A DNA stretch of 61,961 nucleotides from an uncultured Pelagibacteraceae bacterium (GTDB taxonomy: Bacteria; Pseudomonadota; Alphaproteobacteria; Pelagibacterales; Pelagibacteraceae): NCBI GenBank assembly GCA_902569105.1, contig CACFTE010000006.1, positions 1 through 61,961 of the forward strand, written 5' to 3'. Positions 7,975 to 16,241 of this stretch are shown here, one piece after another. A model generated the notes under the pieces. The model saw only the letters and a program-made list of their open reading frames with translations. It made no database searches and was not told the DNA's origin. The translations under genes and the position numbers were made by a program. Numbering within the stretch: the stretch's first letter is position 1; each line of letters begins with the position of its first letter.

Positions 7975-8645
7975 TTTAATTTTTTTATTCTATTAAAAAG
8001 ACTTACCATTTTTTTATCGTTTATTCTGCCTGTATTTACGTTTCTTGGACTTGGATGGTAGCAACCCACTAACGAAATTCCATTTTCTAATTTAAAAATA
8101 TTTCCATGTCCAAATTTTACTTTTTTATCTAAAATAATTTTTTTTTGATAAAAATATTTACATGCATCAAAAGCTATTTTTCCTAGAGCTACAATGACTT
8201 TAACGTTATTTAAATATTCAAGTTCTTTATCAAAAAAATTTGAACAATTATCTAATTCAATCCTTAATGGTTTATCTTCAGGTGGAACACATTTTAATGC
8301 AGTTGTGATGTATGCATTTTTAAGTTTAAGACCATCATTAATATGATCAGATTTACTTTGGTTTGATATTTTTGCTTTATGAAGACATTTATATAAAAAT
8401 TCGGAAGATTTATCTCCAGTAAAAACTCGTCCAGTCCGAGTACCTCCGTGAGCAGCGGGAGCAAGACCAATAAATAAAATTTGTGCGTTTGTATCTCCAA
8501 AACCAGTAATTGGTTTGCCCCAATATTTTTCATTTTTAAATTGTTTTCTTTTATTTTTAACAATTTTATCTCTAAATTTTTTTAAACGCGGACACAATTT
8601 ACATTTAATTATTTCATTATTTAGTTTTGATATATTATTATTCAT
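7971..8645 (-). CDS. uracil-DNA glycosylase, family 5 (UDGb) type with 4Fe-4S cluster
   Basis: This 224-aa base-excision repair enzyme removes uracil (and in related enzymes other deaminated bases) from DNA. Four cysteines at 15, 18, 119 and 134 match the cluster ligands of family 4/5 glycosylases. Motif 1 reads GLAPAAHGG (residues 60-68) with the family-5 continuation TRTGRVFTGD rather than the GEAPG form of family 4. Motif 2 is HPSPRN near the C-terminus. The gene is divergent from an exported phosphatase with a three-base gap. Confidence 0.9.
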   Translation of the reverse strand: MNNNISKLNNEIIKCKLCPRLKKFRDKIVKNKRKQFKNEKYWGKPITGFGDTNAQILFIGLAPAAHGGTRTGRVFTGDKSSEFLYKCLHKAKISNQSKSDHINDGLKLKNAYITTALKCVPPEDKPLRIELDNCSNFFDKELEYLNNVKVIVALGKIAFDACKYFYQKKIILDKKVKFGHGNIFKLENGISLVGCYHPSPRNVNTGRINDKKMVSLFNRIKKLN

Positions 8646-8648
8646 CAG

Positions 8649-9203
8649 ATGAAATACATTAATTTAATATTATTAGTTTTACTATCTGTATTTTTTTCCA
8701 GCAATGTGTTTTCTAATGAAAATGTTATTCTAGAATTACAAAAAGGTAAGAAAATTATTTTTATAAGGCATGCTCTTGCGCCTGGTAACGGCGATCCTTA
8801 CAACTTTGATCTCGATGATTGCGATACACAGAGAAATTTAGATGAAAGAGGAATAAAGCAATCAAAAAAAATCGGAGAATTCTTTAGAAAAAATAATATT
8901 CCAATTGATATAGTTTTATCTAGCGAATGGTGTAGATGTAAAGATACAGCTAAGTACGCTTTTGAAAATTTTAAAACTTTTAATGCTTTAAATTCTTTTT
9001 ATGATGCAAAATTCTTTAAATTTAAAAAAAAACAAATCAAGGCTCTAAAGAAATATATTGATGAATGGGATAGCAATAAGAATTTAGTTCTAGTAACACA
9101 TTATGTTGTTATATCTGAAATTTTAAATATAGGAGTTTCATCTGGTGAACTAGCTGTTACAAAAAAAAATTTAGGTTTGATAGGTAGGCTAGAAATTAAT
9201 TAA
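8649..9203 (+). CDS. exported histidine phosphatase superfamily protein
   Basis: This 184-aa protein starts with a signal peptide (about residues 1-22) and then shows the phosphoglycerate-mutase-like fold. The catalytic RH motif is at Arg40-His41 (IFIRHALAPG), a conserved Arg lies in SSEWCRCKDTA, and the second catalytic His is in LVTHYVVISEI near residue 151. A periplasmic phosphatase or phosphosugar phosphatase is likely. The DDCDTQRNLDERG segment is typical of the small secreted branch. The substrate is unknown. Confidence 0.87.
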   Translation: MKYINLILLVLLSVFFSSNVFSNENVILELQKGKKIIFIRHALAPGNGDPYNFDLDDCDTQRNLDERGIKQSKKIGEFFRKNNIPIDIVLSSEWCRCKDTAKYAFENFKTFNALNSFYDAKFFKFKKKQIKALKKYIDEWDSNKNLVLVTHYVVISEILNIGVSSGELAVTKKNLGLIGRLEIN

Positions 9204-10090
9204 TCATTTTTTAGTAATTTTGAAAAAAACTCATAATCTTGATACTTTGGATTGTTATCTCTTAGAAGAATTGAGTCAATTATAGCTATTAATCTAAATT
9301 TATTTTCTATTTTAAGTTTTTTATTTAAATTAAATTTAAAATAATAATTTAATAATGATCTCCTTAAATTCGGAAAAACTTTTCTTAATGCGGTAAAATA
9401 ACCTTCATGTTTTTTAAAGTAGTAAAATTTACTCCAAGTGTAATGATATGCTCGAAATATATCTGCGGCCTGATCATATTTGCGTTCGTGAGATTGTTGT
9501 CCAAAATGTTTAAATTTTAATTCTTTAACAACATACATCTTCATATTTTGTCTCTGTACTCTTTTGGATAAATCCCAAGTTTCAAAATAAATGAAAAAAT
9601 TTTCATCAAATATTTGTTTAGTAAACTTATTTTTATTTAATAGGATGGTTCCATCTATTATATCTACTTCATCTAAAACAAAATCTCTGTCTTTAGTTTT
9701 TAACTTAATATTTTTATTTTTATTAAATATGAAATAATTAGAATGGATATCCACATTATCGTATGACGGAGTAATCAAAGCAAATTCTTTAAAATTTTCA
9801 CATATTATTAAAAGTGATTGAATTAAGTCATTGCTTATCTCAATATCTGCAGGATTAATAAACACAAAATCATTTTTAGAACATTTAATAGCTAAATTCA
9901 CTGCTTTACCAAAGCCTAAGTTTTTATCGGGTATAATTACTTTAAGATTTTTGTAATAGTTTTCTAAACTTTTTATTTTTTGATTTCTAGAATTTTCGAC
10001 AACTATAATCTCATTATCATATTTTAAATTTTTTAATATTCTTAAAATATGCTCTTCACTGTTATAAGATAAAAATATAAGACTAATCAT
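9200..10090 (-). CDS. glycosyltransferase family 2 (rhamnosyltransferase-like)
   Basis: About 296 aa starting from the ATG at 10088-10090; an in-frame TTG two codons upstream is less likely. The N-terminus is a GT-A fold with ISLIFLSYNSEEHI, a GFGKAVNLAIK motif and an NPADIEIS segment in place of the usual DxD. The middle has the EVDIIDGTILLNK and DENFFIYFETWDLSKR elements found in WbbL-like transferases. It probably adds a sugar to a surface polysaccharide precursor on the inner membrane face. It resembles the gene at 15381, which flanks the deoxysugar cassette on the other side. Confidence 0.85.
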   Translation of the reverse strand: MISLIFLSYNSEEHILRILKNLKYDNEIIVVENSRNQKIKSLENYYKNLKVIIPDKNLGFGKAVNLAIKCSKNDFVFINPADIEISNDLIQSLLIICENFKEFALITPSYDNVDIHSNYFIFNKNKNIKLKTKDRDFVLDEVDIIDGTILLNKNKFTKQIFDENFFIYFETWDLSKRVQRQNMKMYVVKELKFKHFGQQSHERKYDQAADIFRAYHYTWSKFYYFKKHEGYFTALRKVFPNLRRSLLNYYFKFNLNKKLKIENKFRLIAIIDSILLRDNNPKYQDYEFFSKLLKND

Positions 10091-10137
10091 TATCAAACTG
10101 TTATAGCAGTTTTTTCAATATAAGTAGCAAAACTTGT

Positions 10138-10165
10138 TTGCAACAAAATTTAAAAGTAGTATAAA
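10138..10165 (+). promoter_or_regulatory. candidate sigma70 promoter for tRNA-Met
   Basis: A TTGCAA at 10138-10143 and a TATAAA at 10160-10165 are separated by 16 bases, placing transcription start near 10172, just before the tRNA at 10181. The space 10091-10180 also contains a small AAACTG/CAGTTT hairpin (10095-10112), whose role is unclear. Confidence 0.4.
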
Positions 10166-10180
10166 CCAACAATTATTTAT

Positions 10181-10257
10181 GGCGGGGTAGCTCAGTTGGT
10201 TAGAGCGCGGGACTCATAAGCCCGAGGTCAGTGGTTCGATCCCACTTCCCGCTACCA
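10181..10257 (+). tRNA. tRNA-Met (anticodon CAU, elongator type)
   Basis: A complete 77-base cloverleaf including an encoded CCA end. The acceptor stem GGCGGGG pairs with TCCCGCT (G-U pairs at both ends), the D-arm is GCTC/GAGC, the T-arm AGTGG/CCACT and the anticodon CAT lies at 10215-10217. It lacks the unpaired first base of initiator tRNAs. The anticodon stem has an A-G mismatch next to the loop (positions 31/39). A CAU anticodon could also mark a lysidine-modified tRNA-Ile, but the G1/U72 acceptor pattern resembles alphaproteobacterial elongator tRNA-Met. Confidence 0.9.
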
Positions 10258-10270
10258 AATAAAATATTGA

Positions 10271-11020
10271 ATGAACAAAATTACATCAAAAAAAAAAATA
10301 TACGCAATTGTTATATGCTATAACAGTTCACCAGCAATTGAGTCACTTTATAACAAAATAGATAAAAGCTTATTTGATAAAATTTATTTTTTTGATGATA
10401 ACTCGACTGACGACTCATATGAAAAAGCTAAAAAATTTGATTGGGAAGTAATTAAAAATGACACAAACTTAGGGCATGGTGGAAATTTAAAAAAAGCTAT
10501 AGATACAGCTTTTTTAGATGGAGCAGATTTTGCGTGTGAAATTCATGCAGATAATCAATATAATCCAAATTCCTTAATAGCTGCTAAAGATTTTTTTGAA
10601 AATGATTATGGCTTAATTATTGGATCAAGGTTTGTAAATAAAAATCCATATTTAAAGGATGGTATGCCATTCTTAAGATATTTTGCTAATAAAATTATGA
10701 GTACATTTACAAGTAAATTACTATCAATAAATTTAACTGAATTTCATACAGGTTATAAAATTTTTGGTAAAAAATTTTATCAAAATGTTCCTTTTAAAAA
10801 CTGTTCTAATGATTATTTATTTTCCTTCCAAATAATTCTCCAAGCTAAATACTTTAATTTAAAATATGGAGAAATAAGCATTTCTTCTTCTTATGAGGGA
10901 TTTAGAACTTCTTGCAATTATTATAGAGGATTTTTTTATCTTTTAAATAATTTTAGAGAAATTTTATTTTATTTTTTAGCAAAGATGAAAGTTTTTAATA
11001 GTAAAGTTTTCCCAAAATAA
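10271..11020 (+). CDS. glycosyltransferase family 2 (polyprenyl-phosphate sugar synthase-like)
   Basis: This 249-aa GT-A enzyme starts 13 bases after the tRNA. It shows YAIVICYNSSPAIE, the acidic motif FFDDNSTDDS and a second acidic site EIHADNQYNP, consistent with the dolichol-phosphate-mannose synthase branch. A conserved IIGSRFVNKNP segment and TGYKIFGKKFY follow. There are no transmembrane helices at the C-terminus, so it is the short soluble form. It likely transfers a sugar to a lipid carrier or glycan in the same surface-sugar island. Confidence 0.85.
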   Translation: MNKITSKKKIYAIVICYNSSPAIESLYNKIDKSLFDKIYFFDDNSTDDSYEKAKKFDWEVIKNDTNLGHGGNLKKAIDTAFLDGADFACEIHADNQYNPNSLIAAKDFFENDYGLIIGSRFVNKNPYLKDGMPFLRYFANKIMSTFTSKLLSINLTEFHTGYKIFGKKFYQNVPFKNCSNDYLFSFQIILQAKYFNLKYGEISISSSYEGFRTSCNYYRGFFYLLNNFREILFYFLAKMKVFNSKVFPK

Positions 11021-11021
11021 A

Positions 11022-11744
11022 TTATTTTTTTTTTATTAATTTATTAAGTTTCTTTAAGCTCATCAAAGAATTAAGGGGTAAATTATTTGTCTTAACTTTA
11101 GATATTTTAATTTTCTTAACTTTAGGATTATCTTTTACAGCGAATTCATAAACAGATTTACCTGGTCCTCCAGCATTGATTACTCCTTTATAATTCAAAA
11201 TTTTTTCGAGAATGTTAACAAAGTCTTTATGGTACATGAAGTTAGTATACATGTTTGAAAAAGCCTTTTTGTGAATAAATGGATATTCAGTCATACATGC
11301 TCTTATTATTAATGAGTTCTCATACATCTGAACTGAACTTTCTCCTCCCAATTTTGACCAGGCATAATTGTTAATAGGCAGAACAGGATCTGTTTCTTCG
11401 TAAAGCCCCCCTTTTTTTGGATAAACATAATTTGTTGAAAAATAAATTAATTTAATTTTATGTAGAGAGCAGATTTTGACTACATTTGCAGTTCCAATAA
11501 TATTAAGTGATATGCTTTTATTAATATGTTTTGAATGAACTTCCATTGGTCTTGACAATCCAGCTAAATGCAAAAAATACTTCGGTTTGAATTTTTCAAT
11601 ACAGTTATTAATTGATTTCTCATCAAGAATATTAAGTTTTTTTTTATCAGGAAAAATATATTGATACTTAACACCTTTTTTTTGAAGAATTTTACCAAAT
11701 CTTCCATGTCCACCACTGACTAGAACTTTTAATCTATTTGACAT
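11022..11744 (-). CDS. RmlD-like dTDP-4-keto-6-deoxysugar reductase (short SDR)
   Basis: This 240-aa short-chain reductase has a nucleotide-binding GGHGRFG at residues 11-17, the catalytic Ser/Thr at 103-104 (FSTNYVYP) and the YxxxK pair at Tyr127/Lys131. It is about 50 residues shorter than typical RmlD. It is the last gene of the rfbB-rfbA-rfbC-methyltransferase set and overlaps the methyltransferase by 11 bases. It would reduce the 4-keto group to finish the dTDP-sugar. Strict identity with rfbD is uncertain given the length and the intervening methyltransferase. Confidence 0.75.
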   Translation of the reverse strand: MSNRLKVLVSGGHGRFGKILQKKGVKYQYIFPDKKKLNILDEKSINNCIEKFKPKYFLHLAGLSRPMEVHSKHINKSISLNIIGTANVVKICSLHKIKLIYFSTNYVYPKKGGLYEETDPVLPINNYAWSKLGGESSVQMYENSLIIRACMTEYPFIHKKAFSNMYTNFMYHKDFVNILEKILNYKGVINAGGPGKSVYEFAVKDNPKVKKIKISKVKTNNLPLNSLMSLKKLNKLIKKK

Positions 11745-12933
11745 GACTTATCCAAATTCCTCTTTTTTTTTTAAATGATTTTTCTTTTTTTAAAATTTCT
11801 TCTTTATGATTCCAAGAACACAACACAGAAACATCTGGAGGATTTTTTCTAAAATATGATATCGGCATAATTGGTATATGTTTACCTGGAGAAAACTTAC
11901 CAATTTTTTCTTTAGTAGAGTCTGCTATATAATCAATTTGGTCTGATCCAATGTTACAATAATTAAATACTGTTGAGCTTTTAGCAGAAGCAGCATAGCC
12001 AGCAATTTTCTTTCCAATTGATTTATAATAATTTATTTTATCTTTAAATCTTCTCTTTGAAATTTCACAATTTTTTTTGAATTTCAAACAAGATGAAATA
12101 TTATTTAATTTTAATCTTTTCTCATATTTCAAAATTTTATTTATTCTTTTAGATATTTTTCTTTCACCACTTCTTGCTATTATATATCTCATTGAACCAC
12201 CATGAGTTTTTTGACTTATTGCGTCAATTAAATCAAAACCAAAATTTTTAAATATTGTTTTGACTGAATGAAGTGAAAATATGAATACATGTGCGTCATA
12301 TATTTGATCATAAGAAACTTTTTTAAACATTGATCCAAGATAAGGCTCTTCAAAAATAAAAACACCTTTTGATGATAATAGATAATCTATTGAACGAATT
12401 ACATCTTTTAAATTTGGTATATGACAAATAACATTTGCAGCGCAAATCAAATCAGTATTTTTTTTAAATTTTTTAAATTTCCTTATGTTTTTTGTGTTAA
12501 AGAAGCCATTAAATACATTAACATCAAAATTTTTTTTAGAAAAGTAAGCAACATTTTTTGAAGGTTCAAAACCTAAGTGGTTTATATTTTTCATTTTAAA
12601 ATTTTTTAAAAATGAACCATCATTTGATCCAATTTCAATTACATTAGACTTTTTATTTAAAAATTTTTTATAAGCCCAACTAAAATATTTTTTAAAATGA
12701 CCAATCATAAACTTAGATTTGCTTGTATAGAATGGATAATTGTTATTAAATATATGTGGAGATTTTGGGTGATCATTTACCTGAAATAGATAATTATCTT
12801 TTGAAAAACCAACTTCGAGTTTATAAAAGAATTCCTTTTTAAAATTTTTTTTATCAAGAAAACCATTTGCCATCGGCATTTTTCCAAATGACATAAAAGG
12901 TTTCATTTTCTTTCCCGAAATTTTACATCTCAT
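11734..12933 (-). CDS. sugar C-methyltransferase (NovU/TylCIII-like three-domain family) with degenerate zinc site
   Basis: This 399-aa protein has the three-part layout of dTDP-ketosugar C-methyltransferases: an N-terminal segment with FGKMPMANGFL (residues 16-26), an SAM-binding core with EIGSNDGSF (100-108), and a C-terminal domain with GYAASAKSSTVFNY (312-325) and FSPGKHIPI (347-355). Family members methylate carbon 3 or 5 of a keto-deoxysugar. Two oddities are visible. The N-terminal zinc ribbon normally needs two Cys pairs, but only Cys3 remains (CKISG instead of CxxCG, and the second pair is absent). The usual YHEH catalytic motif reads YDAH at 212-215. It is embedded in the rfb genes with 4- and 11-base overlaps. 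Confidence 0.85.
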   Translation of the reverse strand: MRCKISGKKMKPFMSFGKMPMANGFLDKKNFKKEFFYKLEVGFSKDNYLFQVNDHPKSPHIFNNNYPFYTSKSKFMIGHFKKYFSWAYKKFLNKKSNVIEIGSNDGSFLKNFKMKNINHLGFEPSKNVAYFSKKNFDVNVFNGFFNTKNIRKFKKFKKNTDLICAANVICHIPNLKDVIRSIDYLLSSKGVFIFEEPYLGSMFKKVSYDQIYDAHVFIFSLHSVKTIFKNFGFDLIDAISQKTHGGSMRYIIARSGERKISKRINKILKYEKRLKLNNISSCLKFKKNCEISKRRFKDKINYYKSIGKKIAGYAASAKSSTVFNYCNIGSDQIDYIADSTKEKIGKFSPGKHIPIMPISYFRKNPPDVSVLCSWNHKEEILKKEKSFKKKRGIWISHVK

Positions 12934-13460
12934 CTTTTAAAGTTTAAAAATTCATCAAAAGATTTACCTTTCTTATCTTTCTTTGAAATTATTTTTTTAC
13001 CCCCTGGCCATTTAATATTTAGTTTTTGATCATTCCATTTTATCGTAACCTCACTTTTTGCAGACCTATAATTGTTATTTCCATAAAAAATAATATTTTC
13101 ATTAGCCAAACCTAAAATGCCATGTGCAAAACCAGATGGTATTAACAAAGATTTACAGTTTTTGTCAGATAAAATGATTTTATAATGTTTTCCAAAAGTT
13201 TTAGATTTTTTTCTACAATCTATAACAACGTCCATTATTTTACCTTTGATAACAGATATAAATTTTTCTTGAGTATCTTGAGTTTGAAGGTGCATACCTC
13301 TCAAAACATTCTTTTTTGATTTAGACATACACCAAAAAATAAATTTTTTTTCTCTAAATAATTTACTTAAATAAATTTCTCTAAAGTATCCTCTTGTATC
13401 ATTAAATCTCAGTCCATTTATAACTTTTAAACCAGAAAATTTTGTTTTTAAGATTTTCAT
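12930..13460 (-). CDS. rfbC: dTDP-4-dehydrorhamnose 3,5-epimerase (RmlC family)
   Basis: This 176-aa cupin epimerises dTDP-4-keto-6-deoxyglucose at C3 and/or C5. The catalytic His is in RGMHLQ (His57) and the Tyr acid is probably Tyr131 (FYGNNNYRSAKSE). The IPSGFAHGILGL stretch and the C-terminal WNDQKLNIKWP are diagnostic. It overlaps rfbA and the methyltransferase by 4 bases each. Because the next gene is a C-methyltransferase, it could act mainly as a 3-epimerase, as proposed for NovW, but sequence alone does not decide this. Confidence 0.92.
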   Translation of the reverse strand: MKILKTKFSGLKVINGLRFNDTRGYFREIYLSKLFREKKFIFWCMSKSKKNVLRGMHLQTQDTQEKFISVIKGKIMDVVIDCRKKSKTFGKHYKIILSDKNCKSLLIPSGFAHGILGLANENIIFYGNNNYRSAKSEVTIKWNDQKLNIKWPGGKKIISKKDKKGKSFDEFLNFKR

Positions 13461-14323
13461 TTAATGAGCTTATTTAAATATTGGGAATAATTACAATTTC
13501 CATAAAATTTTATTGCTTCTTTAATATTTTTCTTATTTATCCATTTATTACTAAGCGCAATTTCCTCTAAACAAGCAATTTTAAATCCTTGTCGGTTTTC
13601 AATTGCTGATACAAAGTTGCTTGTTTTATAAAAATCATCTAATGAACCTGTATCAAGCCAAGCTCCACCTCTACCAATATAATCTGCATTAAGCTTATTT
13701 TTTGTTTTATACTTTTTAAGCAGGTCAGTAATCTCTAGTTCTTTTCTTTTAGAGGGTTTTAATTCTTTTGAGTATTTAATTACTTTATTATCAAAAAAAT
13801 ATAGGCCAGTTATTGCTAAATCTGATACAAATTTTTTGGGCTTTTCTTTAATTAATATAATTTTCTTATTTTTAACTTTTGCCACTCCATATTTTTCTGG
13901 ATTTGCTACTCTATGTAATAAAACTTTTGCACCTTGTTTAAGTTTAATACATTCAAGTAATTTTGAAGATAAATATTGTCCATAGAAAAAATTATCACCG
14001 AGTATTAATGCTACGTTATTTTTTCCTATAAATTTTTCACCTAATATAAATGCATCTGGTAAACCTTTAGGGCTATTTTGTTCTTTATAAGATAGATTGA
14101 TACCAAGTCTCTTCCCATCAGGGAGAATTTTTTTGTATTGATTAAGTTGTCCTTTATTTACAATAATTAATATATCCCTTATTTTAGCTAACATCAAAAT
14201 TGATAAAGGATAAAAAATTAGAGGTTTATCATAAATTGGTAACAACTGTTTATTAACAGCCTTGGTCAATGGACTCATACGAGTTCCCATACCACCAGAT
14301 AAAATAATCCCTTTTTTTATCAT
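13457..14323 (-). CDS. rfbA: glucose-1-phosphate thymidylyltransferase
   Basis: This 288-aa enzyme joins dTTP and glucose-1-phosphate to form dTDP-glucose, the first step of the cassette. The nucleotide loop GGMGTR is at residues 10-15 with KQLLP following, and the metal-binding Asp is Asp110 in LILGDNFFYG. Length and the YDKPLIFYPLS motif match RmlA. It overlaps rfbB and rfbC by 4 bases, so it sits in one tightly coupled operon. Confidence 0.95.
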   Translation of the reverse strand: MIKKGIILSGGMGTRMSPLTKAVNKQLLPIYDKPLIFYPLSILMLAKIRDILIIVNKGQLNQYKKILPDGKRLGINLSYKEQNSPKGLPDAFILGEKFIGKNNVALILGDNFFYGQYLSSKLLECIKLKQGAKVLLHRVANPEKYGVAKVKNKKIILIKEKPKKFVSDLAITGLYFFDNKVIKYSKELKPSKRKELEITDLLKKYKTKNKLNADYIGRGGAWLDTGSLDDFYKTSNFVSAIENRQGFKIACLEEIALSNKWINKKNIKEAIKFYGNCNYSQYLNKLIK

Positions 14324-15333
14324 TTTTTAGTTCCTAATCTTTTTAAAATATCTTTTCTCCTAAAGTTTAAAAAAAAATTTTGATTATTCATGTACCAATC
14401 TAAAGTTTTTTCTAATCCATCCATAAATTTTACTTTAGGTTTCCAATTTAACTTTTTCTTAATTTTATTACTATCTATAGCATATCTTGTATCATGACCA
14501 GGTCTATCCTTTACAAATTTAATTTTAACATTATTTCCTAATTTGAATTTTTTCTTTGAAATATTAATTAACTTTTTAACTAATTCTAAATTATCTAAAT
14601 TATAATTTGATCCAATATTATAAAATTCGCCTTTTCTTCCTGATTTATAAATTTTTATAAGTGCCTCACAATGATCTTTCACAAAGATCCATTCACGAGA
14701 ATTTCCTCCTTTTCCATAAATTGGTAATTTTTTGTTATTCAAAATGTTATAAACAAGTTTTGGAATTAATTTTTCAGGGTGTTGTCTTGGTCCATAATTA
14801 TTTGAGCAATTAGTTATTATCCCATCGATTTTATATGTTCGAACATAAGAGCTAACCAAATGATCCGATGAAGCCTTTGAAGCTGAATAGGGAGAACTAG
14901 GTTTATATGAATCTTCCTCTTTGGATCGTCCTCTAGTCACATCTCCATATACTTCATCAGTAGATATATGAATAAGCTTTATTTTTTTTTTGTTGTTTCT
15001 TATAATTTCTAGCAAATTGAAAGTTCCCAGAATATTAGAATAAATAAAATTTTTAGGACCATCTATGGATCTATCAACATGGGTTTCTGCAGCAAGATTA
15101 AAAATTGCTTTTGGTTTATAAATACTGATTATTTTTTTTAGTTTAACTTTATTACAAAGATCACATTTAATAAATTTATAATTTTTATTTTTAACAAATT
15201 CTTTAGTATTATAAAAATTTGATGCATATGTTACCTTATCTATATTAAGGACATTAAAATTTTTACTTAATAAAAGATCTATTAAGTTACTTCCTATAAA
15301 GCCTAATCCACCGGTAACTATAATTTTGTGCAT
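14320..15333 (-). CDS. rfbB: dTDP-glucose 4,6-dehydratase
   Basis: This 337-aa extended SDR enzyme converts dTDP-glucose to dTDP-4-keto-6-deoxyglucose. NAD-binding GGLGFIGSN is at residues 8-16, the catalytic Thr125-Asp126-Glu127 triad (HISTDEVYG) is present and the YxxxK pair is Tyr149/Lys153. It is the promoter-proximal gene of the five-gene cassette. The 47 bases to the divergent glycosyltransferase at 15381 should hold promoters for both directions. Confidence 0.96.
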   Translation of the reverse strand: MHKIIVTGGLGFIGSNLIDLLLSKNFNVLNIDKVTYASNFYNTKEFVKNKNYKFIKCDLCNKVKLKKIISIYKPKAIFNLAAETHVDRSIDGPKNFIYSNILGTFNLLEIIRNNKKKIKLIHISTDEVYGDVTRGRSKEEDSYKPSSPYSASKASSDHLVSSYVRTYKIDGIITNCSNNYGPRQHPEKLIPKLVYNILNNKKLPIYGKGGNSREWIFVKDHCEALIKIYKSGRKGEFYNIGSNYNLDNLELVKKLINISKKKFKLGNNVKIKFVKDRPGHDTRYAIDSNKIKKKLNWKPKVKFMDGLEKTLDWYMNNQNFFLNFRRKDILKRLGTKK

Positions 15334-15380
15334 TATTTTTTTTACATCAATAAACTAATTAAGTATACTTGTTAAATTCT

Positions 15381-16241
15381 ATGAATATAGATTTAAACGA
15401 TATAACATTTATCATAGTTAGTTATAAATCAAAAAAAGTTATTTATAATTGTATAAATTCATTACCTCAATTTTCAAAAATAATAATAGTTGAAAATTCT
15501 TCCGATAAAGAATTAAAAAGTGATTTAGAATCAAAATATGACAATATTGAGATTATTTTAAATAATAATATAGGAATGGGTGCATCAAACAATATAGGTA
15601 TTAAGAAATGTAACACAAAGTTTGCATATGTACTTAATCCAGATGTAATTTTTAGGGAAAATACGTTTTCAAATTTAATAAAATCTGTTCAATCAATTGA
15701 CGATTTTTCAATTATATCTCCGATTAATGAAAACAAAAAATTTCCTAATTATGAAATAAAAAAAAAATATAGACAGTCTCACGAAAATATAATTGAAGTT
15801 GATACTGTTGATGGTTTTTCGATGTTAATTAATAAATCCAAGTTTGATGATAGTGAATTTTTTGACGAGAATTTTTTTTTATATCTTGAAAATACAGATC
15901 TATGTTTAAGGCAGCGAATTAAAAATCAAAAAATATTTATTATAAAAAACTCTGAAATTAATCATATGGGTTCATATAGTACTAAGTTAGATCAATCAGA
16001 AAGTTTAGAGTACATTAGAAATTGGCATTGGATGTGGTCTAAATTTTATTTTAATAAAAAACATAATGGTTATTTAGTTGCTTTAATAAAAATTTCAGGA
16101 AATCTACTTTCAGCAATTATTAAGTATCTTTTATATTCACTGTCTTTTAATACACATAAAAAAAAAATTTACTCAATGCGTATTCTAGGAGTAATAAATT
16201 CAATTATTGGTAAAAAATCTTTCCTAAGACCAACTGATTAA
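15381..16241 (+). CDS. glycosyltransferase family 2 (rhamnosyltransferase-like)
   Basis: About 286 aa from the ATG at 15381; an upstream TTG at 15369 would add four residues. The GT-A N-terminus reads ITFIIVSYKSKKVI with the IGMGASNNIGIKK motif and LNPDVIFREN, the acidic site. A VDTVDGFSMLINK and DENFFLYLENTDLCLR element follows, as in WbbL-type transferases. It is divergent from the deoxysugar cassette and is a good candidate to use its dTDP-sugar product. The C-terminal helix may associate with the membrane. Confidence 0.87.
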   Translation: MNIDLNDITFIIVSYKSKKVIYNCINSLPQFSKIIIVENSSDKELKSDLESKYDNIEIILNNNIGMGASNNIGIKKCNTKFAYVLNPDVIFRENTFSNLIKSVQSIDDFSIISPINENKKFPNYEIKKKYRQSHENIIEVDTVDGFSMLINKSKFDDSEFFDENFFLYLENTDLCLRQRIKNQKIFIIKNSEINHMGSYSTKLDQSESLEYIRNWHWMWSKFYFNKKHNGYLVALIKISGNLLSAIIKYLLYSLSFNTHKKKIYSMRILGVINSIIGKKSFLRPTD

